DNA from: Planctomycetes bacterium UBA1135
GTDB taxonomy: Bacteria > Planctomycetota > UBA1135
Assembly (NCBI GenBank): GCA_002311925.1
Contig: DCAK01000116.1
Location: 21,502 to 28,281 of the forward strand
Direction of reading: 5' to 3'
DNA: 6,780 nt
In this document: positions 1-5,934 of the stretch, piece after piece
Layout of the letters: every line of letters begins with the position of its first letter
How positions within the stretch are numbered: the stretch's first letter is position 1
Translations under genes and position numbers: made by a program
Notes under the pieces: generated by a model
Database searches by the model: none
Seen by the model: only the letters and a program-made list of their open reading frames with translations
Told to the model about the DNA's origin: nothing

Positions 1-1058
1 CCGGCCGGCAACGCGAGAAGAAGACCGGCAAGCCGTGAAAACTTGTACTCGTTTCCCCAAGGGAGTGGCCCTGCAAGGAGCCCCAGGAAGGCGCAACCCA
101 CCCCGACCCCGACCATCCACCTCATCCGATTCGAGGCGATGCGGACGGCCAGGCATGCCGCCAGAAGGAGGAAGGAAAGAGGGCCGAGAAAATTGCTGAG
201 TGGAGTCCCTGAAAAGGCGAACCCCCCCAACAGGGAGGGGCCGTTCGGACTCTCCCCGAGAAGGGGCCAGAGGAAAGGAAGAGCGAGGAGAACCCCAAGG
301 GTTCCCGCGCAGGGCCAAGCCCAGCGACTTCCGCCTCGGTCTTGAAGGAGTTGGGGCGCCTTCCAGATTGCCGCGACCCCTCCACAAAACAATCCGACCA
401 TGGGGTTGAGGGCCAATGCGAGTGCGGCCGGAAAAATGGCCTGGCGAGCCTTGGCCAGGGGATTGGCGGCATGGGCCAGGAGCCAAATCCCGAAAGGGAG
501 AGCGAGGGCGAAGGAGGACGGGTTCAGGAACTTGGGGAGAAAAGCCTGAAGGCGGGCATCCCAAGCCCAATCCATTCCAGTCCCGGTCGCATGGGAAAGA
601 GCCAGGAGGGGGGGGCGCTCCCCCAGGGGTTCTCCGAAGAGACCCATCACCCATCCCAACCCGTTGAAAGCGAGAATCGCGGCAAGAAAGGAAAAGCGGC
701 GAGCCCTCCATCCCAAACCCAAGGACCGGCCGAGGGAATCCAAGGCGGGAGCGAAGAGAAGGGCGCCGATGAGATTGAGGAGGGCGAAGCCCCAAAAGGG
801 CCCGATTCCGGTGCGGCCCAAGGCAGCTCCAAGACCCGGGTGCAGGAGGTAGTAACGGAGGCTTTCTCCGGCGTGATAGGGATTGTCCGTGGTGAATCCG
901 CCCCGGAGAACCGCCTCTCCCACCGTCGCGTGCAGGGTTCCGTGGTAGGAAACCCGAACGGCTTCCCCACCGAGGAGAAACACCGCCAACACGAGCAAGG
1001 CCAGAGCCCCTCCCTCGAGCCACGGGGTTCGTCCTGGAATCCTGGCGGGACCACTCAC
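1..1058 (-). CDS. Polytopic membrane protein, GT-C glycosyltransferase-like (C-terminus beyond left edge)
   Basis: The minus strand is open for 352 codons from a GTG at 1058 to the window edge, so the gene is incomplete at its 3' end. The product is strongly hydrophobic. Clear membrane segments lie near residues 15-31, 84-105, 122-141, 182-197, 208-230, 250-267, 288-306, 313-331 and 341-352. After the first segment comes a non-cytoplasmic loop with DNPYHAGESLRYYLLHP (residues 58-74). Further on are KFLNPSSF (176-183) and GNEYKF (335-340). From memory, a YY-rich loop and an N-E-x-KF segment occur in GT-C-type membrane glycosyltransferases and DUF2298-like proteins; this is a resemblance, not a firm family assignment. 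The GTG start is supported by a GGAGG seven bases upstream and by the GTGA overlap with the stop of the lipoprotein gene, which suggests translational coupling. It may transfer a lipid-linked sugar or be an uncharacterised membrane protein. That it is a real gene is quite sure; its function is not. Confidence 0.75.
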   Translation of the reverse strand, partial: MSGPARIPGRTPWLEGGALALLVLAVFLLGGEAVRVSYHGTLHATVGEAVLRGGFTTDNPYHAGESLRYYLLHPGLGAALGRTGIGPFWGFALLNLIGALLFAPALDSLGRSLGLGWRARRFSFLAAILAFNGLGWVMGLFGEPLGERPPLLALSHATGTGMDWAWDARLQAFLPKFLNPSSFALALPFGIWLLAHAANPLAKARQAIFPAALALALNPMVGLFCGGVAAIWKAPQLLQDRGGSRWAWPCAGTLGVLLALPFLWPLLGESPNGPSLLGGFAFSGTPLSNFLGPLSFLLLAACLAVRIASNRMRWMVGVGVGCAFLGLLAGPLPWGNEYKFSRLAGLLLALPA

Positions 1059-2416
1059 CGGGGCCCCTCCGCATGCGGCCACGGAGCCCTGGACTCCGCT
1101 TCAAGCGACTCCGGGTACCCCAATGCGGCAAGAATGGCGGGGTCCATGCCCTCCGGGATTCCCGGCTCGGCCAGATCCAGACCGCGGTACCACTGGTCGA
1201 GTAGGCCGAAAAGGCGATGGACGACTTCAGGATGGTCCGCCGCAACATCGACCTGTTCCAAGGGGTCAGAACGACGATCGAAGAGCGCGAAGGGAGGATA
1301 GGGATAGGGAACATCGCGGGGAGGTTCCCTCGGGCCGGAGGAATCGCCTCCGGGATTGTGAACCAGGGTCCAGGGCCCCTCACGAACGGCGAAATATTCA
1401 CCCAGCCAACTGGAGAAAAAGGCCTCGGTAGACCCAGCATTTCCAGCCAGCAAGCTCGGAAGAACCCCGCCGAGGGCCTTCCCCTCTTGAATGCGGGTTC
1501 CCGCCTTCCTTCCAGGGCCGGCAATCACGAGCGGGACCCGAATCACTCCACTGTAGAGGCTCTTGGCGTGCGGGAAATATCCATGCCGGTCCCCCAATTC
1601 CTCGCCATGATCGCTGAAGAAAACCACCACGGCATTGTCCAGCAACCCCCCTCGCCCGGACGAGCGATACATCGAATCCAGTCCCTGGAGAAGTTCCTGG
1701 ACCCAAAGAGAGGCGGCAAGGACCTCCTCGTCGTAGAGGCCGCGGAGGTGCCCCTTCAACTCGGAGGTCAGGGTTTCGGGTTTCCGATGGACCCCGGCGA
1801 GGATTTCATGGCTACCAGGAGGGCCCGCCGGGTCGGTCCACTGCCCGGCCACCGAAGAAGGCGGCGAGTAGGGCTGATGCGGAGCCATGAAATGGGCCCA
1901 GAGGAGTAGTGGGGAGCCATTGGAAATCGAAGACCGGGCCTTGGCGAGTAGATGGCCCGGAATCTGCGGCTCTCTTTCACGGGCGAGAACGGCATAGGAG
2001 TCGAAGCCCTTGGCCAGGCCGCAGAGGGGGCCCAGCGACAGGTTGGCGACGGCCGCATGAGTGGCGAAACCACCTGATTGCAACTCTTCCGCAAAGCTCC
2101 GCCTGAGCACCGCATGGCGGTTGGAGAGACCGCCGTGCTCCAGGGGGTCGAGGCCGGTCCAAAAGGTCCCCAAGGAAGGGAGGGTCTTCCCCGCGGGAGC
2201 CCAGCAATTTTCCCAAACGCTTCCTTGCTTCGCCAACCAGGCAGGGCTTCCAAGGTCCTCCGGGTTTCCTGCGGTGGCTCTTGGGGACCCGTAGAAGGGA
2301 AGTCGGTCCGCTCTCAGGGTGTCGACGGAGACCAGCACCAGGTCCCATCGTGGAGCTGCGGATTCGCCGCACCCGACGAGCCCGAGGCACATTCCGACAA
2401 GAAGGAGTCCGCGCAT
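1055..2416 (-). CDS. Sulfatase/alkaline phosphatase superfamily lipoprotein with a Thr nucleophile position
   Basis: The 453-residue product is an exported hydrolase or transferase of the sulfatase fold. Residues 1-16 form a lipoprotein signal peptide (MRGLLLVGMCLGLVGC) with lipobox LVGC and Cys16 as the lipidated residue. The +2 residue is Gly, not Asp, which in Gram-negative rules favours the outer membrane. Family motifs follow in order: SVDTLRAD (30-37) with metal ligand Asp32; KTLPSLGTFWTG (77-88) followed by HGG (94-96); AHFMAPHQPY (174-183); SDHGEELGDRHG (268-279) with metal ligands Asp269 and His270; then His283 and RVPLVI. At the nucleophile position (C/S-x-P-S-R in sulfatases) this protein has Thr78-Leu-Pro-Ser. 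It therefore cannot form formylglycine there, and phospho-group transfer or phosphoester hydrolysis is possible. ATG 2416 was chosen because it overlaps the transporter stop (TGATG) and gives a clean signal peptide. A TTG at 2464 would add 16 residues in front of the signal and is unlikely. No clear Shine-Dalgarno is seen, so translation probably depends on coupling. The substrate is unknown. Confidence 0.9.
   Translation of the reverse strand: MRGLLLVGMCLGLVGCGESAAPRWDLVLVSVDTLRADRLPFYGSPRATAGNPEDLGSPAWLAKQGSVWENCWAPAGKTLPSLGTFWTGLDPLEHGGLSNRHAVLRRSFAEELQSGGFATHAAVANLSLGPLCGLAKGFDSYAVLAREREPQIPGHLLAKARSSISNGSPLLLWAHFMAPHQPYSPPSSVAGQWTDPAGPPGSHEILAGVHRKPETLTSELKGHLRGLYDEEVLAASLWVQELLQGLDSMYRSSGRGGLLDNAVVVFFSDHGEELGDRHGYFPHAKSLYSGVIRVPLVIAGPGRKAGTRIQEGKALGGVLPSLLAGNAGSTEAFFSSWLGEYFAVREGPWTLVHNPGGDSSGPREPPRDVPYPYPPFALFDRRSDPLEQVDVAADHPEVVHRLFGLLDQWYRGLDLAEPGIPEGMDPAILAALGYPESLEAESRAPWPHAEGPR
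1064..1070 (-). promoter_or_regulatory. Ribosome binding site for the GTG-started membrane protein
   Basis: The minus strand reads GGAGGGG here. Its GGAGG core lies seven bases before the GTG at 1058, an ideal Shine-Dalgarno spacing. It sits inside the end of the upstream lipoprotein gene. It decides the start in favour of GTG 1058 over other in-frame or shifted starts. Confidence 0.7.
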
Positions 2417-3930
2417 CAGGGAAGCGTCGCCCAGGAAGGGAAGGTGAAGAGATCCAATCCCCAACGCGGAGCGGTCCAGGCCAGGACGAAGAGGGTCACG
2501 ACGATGCAGGAAAGGAGATTGAGAACGAGCCCCGCTTTCACCATTTCGGCCATTTTCAATCGGCCACTGGAGAACAGGATGGCGTTGGGAGGGGTCGCGG
2601 CGGGAAGCATGAATGCACAGCTTGCAGCGAAGGTGGCAGGCAGGGCAAGAAGAAGAGGGTGGATTCCGGCCGCCACCGAGGAAGAGAACAGCAGTGGAAG
2701 AAGTACGTTCACGGTGGCGGTATTCGAGGTCATTTCCGTGAGGAATGTAACCCCCAGCACCGTAAGGGCGACCATTGCCACAGGGGGAAGAACCTGAAGC
2801 GGCCCCGCCAGCGCGTCTCCGACCACCCTGGAGAGACCCGTTTCATCCATGGAATGGGCGATGGCGAATCCGCCTCCCATGAGAAGCAACACTCCCCATG
2901 GAAGCTCCCTGCAATCCCTCCATTCAAGCATCACCCCTCCCTCGGAACGAGGCAGAAGGAAGAGGATCACCATGCCGAAAAGAGCCACCGTGGAATCCGT
3001 GATTCCCAAGGCCACCACTGGCGGCAGAAGATTGCCCCAGCCCGGCAAGGTGAAGATTCCGAGGTCCAGTTCACGACGGGTCAACCAGAGGAAGACCACC
3101 CCAAGGAAAACCACCAGAACCCGATTTTGATTCCGAGTGCGGCGGGGAAGGGAGGTGATTTCCTCCATCATCCTTGAAAGGGAGGGGGAGGGTTCAGCCG
3201 GTACCGACCCCATCCAGCGGGTCAGAACCCACCAGACCAATACCACGAAAAAACCCACGAAGGGAAGGGCCCCTACGAACCATTGGCCGAAGGAGATGGC
3301 CGGCGCCTGGGGGAAATGGGCCTGGATCTGGCCCAGGAGCACGGCATTGGGAGCGGTACCCACGGGGGTGGCGGTGCCTCCAATCGAGCATGCATAGGCC
3401 AACCCAAGCAGAAGAGGGACGGCGAGCTTGGCTTGTTCCTCCTTCTCCATGCGGTCCAGAATGGCCAGGGCGACGGGGAGGAGAAGAAGGGCGGTCGCCG
3501 TATTGCTCAGGAACATGGAAAGAAAGGCGGCGACGGCCATGAAACCGAGCACCAAGCGCCTGGGCCGCGCGCCCAGAGTGCGAAGAATCCTGAAGGCGAA
3601 CCTCCTGTGGAGGTCCTCCTTTTGAAGAGCAAGGGCGAGAACAAAGCCTCCCAGAAGGAGGAGAAGGATGTCGTGGAAGTACCACGAGGCCACCGTTCCT
3701 GCGGAAGCCACTCCGAGCAGGGGGAGGCACAAGGCGGGAAGAAGGGAAGCCACGGGCAGAGGGAGAGCCCCTGTTATCCAGCACCAGAAGGTGAGGATGG
3801 CGACTCCCGCGGCGGCCTTGGGTTCCCAGGCGAGGGTGGCCAGGCCGGGCGCCAAGGTGGCCCCCCAAGCGACCAGGATTCCTCCGGCCAACAGGGAAAA
3901 CTTGGATTGGAAAAGGGTTGTCCTGCCCAT
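2416..3930 (-). CDS. SLC13/DASS family sodium-coupled anion transporter
   Basis: This 504-residue inner-membrane protein belongs to the divalent anion:Na+ symporter family (COG0471, the CitT/INDY type). Two inverted-repeat halves are recognisable. The first has SNTAT (142-146) and, after a hydrophobic stretch, TAPNA (192-196). The second has SNTAT (402-406) and TPPNA (446-450). In structurally studied relatives such as VcINDY, these SNT and T-x-P-N segments form the hairpin tips that bind sodium and the substrate carboxylate. About a dozen hydrophobic segments span residues 11-488, with a charged cytoplasmic linker near 240-268 (SLSRMMEEITSLPRRTRNQN). Length and motif spacing are normal for a complete, functional protein. 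Family members carry dicarboxylates, citrate, sulfate or phosphate; the sequence alone does not settle which. ATG 3930 is the only reasonable start, because an in-frame TAG lies upstream in the intergenic region and no ATG or GTG comes between. No strong ribosome binding site is visible. It is the first gene of the operon and ends in the TGATG junction with the lipoprotein gene. Confidence 0.93.
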   Translation of the reverse strand: MGRTTLFQSKFSLLAGGILVAWGATLAPGLATLAWEPKAAAGVAILTFWCWITGALPLPVASLLPALCLPLLGVASAGTVASWYFHDILLLLLGGFVLALALQKEDLHRRFAFRILRTLGARPRRLVLGFMAVAAFLSMFLSNTATALLLLPVALAILDRMEKEEQAKLAVPLLLGLAYACSIGGTATPVGTAPNAVLLGQIQAHFPQAPAISFGQWFVGALPFVGFFVVLVWWVLTRWMGSVPAEPSPSLSRMMEEITSLPRRTRNQNRVLVVFLGVVFLWLTRRELDLGIFTLPGWGNLLPPVVALGITDSTVALFGMVILFLLPRSEGGVMLEWRDCRELPWGVLLLMGGGFAIAHSMDETGLSRVVGDALAGPLQVLPPVAMVALTVLGVTFLTEMTSNTATVNVLLPLLFSSSVAAGIHPLLLALPATFAASCAFMLPAATPPNAILFSSGRLKMAEMVKAGLVLNLLSCIVVTLFVLAWTAPRWGLDLFTFPSWATLP

Positions 3931-4005
3931 GACCGCTGCAACTGGAGGTGGCGCGAGGCACCTCGTTGGGCCATCCTAGGGCTCCCCCGCCCCTCCTTTT
4001 TGCCC
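3931..4005. promoter_or_regulatory. Divergent intergenic region with a small inverted repeat
   Basis: This is the only true intergenic gap in the window. It must hold the promoters of both the transporter operon (leftward) and the proline dehydrogenase gene (rightward), unless one of them is transcribed from inside a neighbour. It contains GAGGTG (3945-3950) and CACCTC (3959-3964), inverted arms of six bases around an eight-base spacer. A shorter overlapping palindrome, CGAGG-CA-CCTCG, spans 3954-3965. These could be an operator or a weak hairpin in the transporter's 5' leader. I see no convincing -35/-10 pair; TAGGAT on the minus strand (3978-3973) is at best a poor -10. Confidence 0.3.
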
Positions 4006-4929
4006 ATGAAATGGCTCGACTCACTTCTGGCAGGATGCCTGCCGCTGGTCCCCAACCCCTTGTTGCGGACCATGAGCGGGCGCTATCTGGCCGGCGAATC
4101 CAGGGGCGAAGCCATCCACCATGCCCGGCATCTCGCCACCACCGGGTACCGCATCACTTTCGACCTTCTCGGCGAAGAAATCGAAAACTCCAGCCAGGCG
4201 GACGATGCCCTGGAGGAATACCAGAGCCTGCTGGTTGACCTTTCCGCCTCCGAACTCGAAATCAATCTTTCCATCAAACCCTCCCAATTCGGAATGGGCA
4301 TCGATTGGAATGAAGGGGTGGAACGAGCCTCGCAACTCGGGGATGAAGCTGCGGATGCCGGCGGTTTCCTCCGCTGGGAAATGGAGGGGTCGGAAACGGT
4401 CGACCCCACTCTTGACGGTTTCAAAATTCTGCGGAATCGATTCGGAGGCAAGGTGGGGTGCGTCCTTCAATCCATGCTCCACCGGACGGCCAATGACGCT
4501 CGCGGCCTTCTTGCGGAGAATGGAACCTTGAATGTCCGCCTGGTCAAGGGGGTCTATGTCGAACCCCCGGAAATCGCCTTCGTGGATTCCGAAGCCATCA
4601 CCGCCAGCTATCTGGAGACCCTCGAGATTCTCCTGGAGGGAGGCGCTTGGGTCGGGGTCGCCACACACGACCCGGTCATCACCGGCGCCCTGCAAACTCT
4701 CCTTGCCTCGCATCCAGAATACGAGGAACGGTGTGAAGTTCAGATGCTTCTCGGAGTTCAAGAAAGCCTCCGGGTGAAAATCCGCGAAGCGGGAATCCCC
4801 GTCCGTGTCTATCTTCCCTATGGGTCCGCTTGGCGGGCCTATGTCCTGCGCCGATTGCGCCAGAATCCCCGCCTGGCGGGCCTCGCTTTCCAAGGCATGT
4901 TCGGTGCCCGGGAGCGCCTGAAGGCCTAG
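4006..4929 (+). CDS. Proline dehydrogenase (monofunctional, FAD-dependent)
   Basis: It oxidises L-proline to delta-1-pyrroline-5-carboxylate and reduces FAD, the first step of proline catabolism, usually at the membrane with quinone as acceptor. At 307 residues it matches the compact single-domain enzymes such as that of Thermus thermophilus, not the long bifunctional PutA. Barrel motifs appear in order: FDLLGE (52-57), SIKPSQ with Lys91, RWEMEGS (123-129), LQSMLHRT (154-161), VRLVKGVYVEPPEIAF (177-192) with Arg178 and Lys181, ATHDP (219-223), QMLLGV (246-251), VYLPYG with Tyr272, and LRRL with the paired Arg282-Arg283 that bind the proline carboxylate in relatives. Two positions differ from my recollection of the Thermus enzyme: Glu125 stands where Asp is expected, and Leu249 stands where Tyr precedes GV. 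ATG 4006 gives an N-terminus of family length. There is no Shine-Dalgarno before it, so the message may be leaderless or the start slightly different. The frame stays open far upstream, but that part is antisense to the transporter. Its tail overlaps the convergent phosphoesterase gene. Confidence 0.93.
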   Translation: MKWLDSLLAGCLPLVPNPLLRTMSGRYLAGESRGEAIHHARHLATTGYRITFDLLGEEIENSSQADDALEEYQSLLVDLSASELEINLSIKPSQFGMGIDWNEGVERASQLGDEAADAGGFLRWEMEGSETVDPTLDGFKILRNRFGGKVGCVLQSMLHRTANDARGLLAENGTLNVRLVKGVYVEPPEIAFVDSEAITASYLETLEILLEGGAWVGVATHDPVITGALQTLLASHPEYEERCEVQMLLGVQESLRVKIREAGIPVRVYLPYGSAWRAYVLRRLRQNPRLAGLAFQGMFGARERLKA

Positions 4930-5933
4930 GGGAGGGCCCTCAGGGCGTCCTGGAGGCCCTTGAGTAGGCTTCCACGCGCTTCTTCCAGGGTGGTCCCCTC
5001 GGGAAACATGACCCCGGAGGCCCGGGCGTGGCCGCCGCCGCCCAACGTCTCGGCGACCTCGTTCACATCCACCACGCTGAGACTGCGAAGGGATGCTTTC
5101 CAGAGGCCGGAGCGGGGCATGAGAAAGGCCACAGCCTCCACCCCATCCACCGCGCGCATCAAGTCAAGGACCTCGTCGGTGTCCTCCAAGGAAGCATGCT
5201 CGCCGTCCAGGCTCGCCTCATCCACCCAGGCGAGGGCCAGCTTCCCATCCTCATGGTATTCAAGGTTGGACATGGCGGCGGCGATTCCGCGGGGACGGCC
5301 CGGCTCCGCCCGTTGGTAAACCTCGTGATAGACCTTCACCGTGTCCACGCCGCCCGCCACCAAGGAGGCGGCCGCTTCCCAGGCAACAGGGCCGGCATTG
5401 GAATACTTCAACCAGCCCGTGTCGGTCATCAAGGCGGTGAACGCCGCTTCGCAGGCCTCGGGCCCGGGTTCCACTCCCAGGGCCCTGGAAAATTCGAGAG
5501 CCAATAGGCCACTGGCAGGGGAATTCAAATCATGGAAAAGAGCGGTCCACGGGGATTTCCCTTCCTCGAGAGGATGATGGTCCAGGGCTATGCGAGGAAT
5601 CTCCGAGGCTTCCACCAAGGCGCCCATCTCTCCCAGCCTCGACAGCCGGGAACAATCACAAACCATGAGAAGGTCGTGCGGGGGAAGGGGGGCCTGGGGA
5701 TCCTTGACCGCCCAGGGCGTCTTCTCCCGCAGAAACCCGTAACGACCGTCGGGAGGGTCGGGCAGGAGAATTTCACATTCCTTGCCCAGGGCACGGAATG
5801 CGTGAAAAAGGACAGCCTGGGCTCCAAGGCAATCCCCGTCCGCCCGCAAATGACCCGAGAGGAGAATCCTCTCGCTTTCCCGCGCCAAGGCGAGCGCCCG
5901 TTCTCGTTCTGCATGCGCCATATTCCCGGGCAT
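4926..5933 (-). CDS. nrnA: DHH/DHHA1 phosphoesterase, NrnA-like (oligoribonuclease/pAp phosphatase)
   Basis: The 335-residue cytosolic protein has the two-domain layout of bacterial NrnA, which degrades 2-5 nt oligoribonucleotides and dephosphorylates 3'-phosphoadenosine 5'-phosphate using Mn2+. The DHH domain shows motif I, GHLRADGDCLGAQ (27-39), with His28, Asp32 and Asp34; motif II, MVCDCS, with Asp93; motif III, ALDHHP, with Asp118-His119-His120; and motif IV, MTDTGWLKYSN (169-179), with Asp171. The C-terminal DHHA1 domain shows RSLSVVDVNEVAETLGGGGH (283-302, the GGGGH RNA-binding loop) followed by ARASG. Motif I has Ala where many homologues have Pro (usually H-x-x-P-D-G-D); all metal ligands are kept. 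ATG 5933 was chosen because it begins one base after the stop of the amidohydrolase gene and has GGTGGAG ten bases upstream. A second ATG at 5921 would shorten it by four residues. Length is normal. The gene is probably cotranscribed with the amidohydrolase gene. Its stop codon overlaps that of the convergent proline dehydrogenase gene. Confidence 0.92.
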   Translation of the reverse strand: MPGNMAHAERERALALARESERILLSGHLRADGDCLGAQAVLFHAFRALGKECEILLPDPPDGRYGFLREKTPWAVKDPQAPLPPHDLLMVCDCSRLSRLGEMGALVEASEIPRIALDHHPLEEGKSPWTALFHDLNSPASGLLALEFSRALGVEPGPEACEAAFTALMTDTGWLKYSNAGPVAWEAAASLVAGGVDTVKVYHEVYQRAEPGRPRGIAAAMSNLEYHEDGKLALAWVDEASLDGEHASLEDTDEVLDLMRAVDGVEAVAFLMPRSGLWKASLRSLSVVDVNEVAETLGGGGHARASGVMFPEGTTLEEARGSLLKGLQDALRALP

Positions 5934-5934
5934 T

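Noticed and set aside
647..1054. A 135-codon minus-strand frame starting near the end of the lipoprotein gene
   Set aside because: It is a shifted frame within the membrane protein gene. The frame starting at GTG 1058 has a ribosome binding site, the GTGA overlap, membrane segments and no stop to the window edge.
342..1301. A 319-codon plus-strand frame at the left end
   Set aside because: Its composition is low in hydrophobic residues and rich in Gly, Ser, Arg and Pro, with no motif. It crosses two coupled minus-strand genes and is their antisense shadow.
3975..3980. CCTAGG palindrome in the intergenic region as an operator
   Set aside because: A six-base palindrome is expected by chance, and nothing around it extends the symmetry.
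3283..4005. A 241-codon in-frame extension upstream of proline dehydrogenase, which could suggest a fusion protein
   Set aside because: The extension lies antisense to the SLC13 transporter, is rich in Gly, Glu and Lys without any domain, and is the shadow of a membrane protein gene. The 307-residue form already matches the family length.
4021..4893. A 290-codon minus-strand frame opposite proline dehydrogenase
   Set aside because: The plus strand carries all proline dehydrogenase motifs. The antisense frame has no recognisable domain and arises from GC-rich codon bias.
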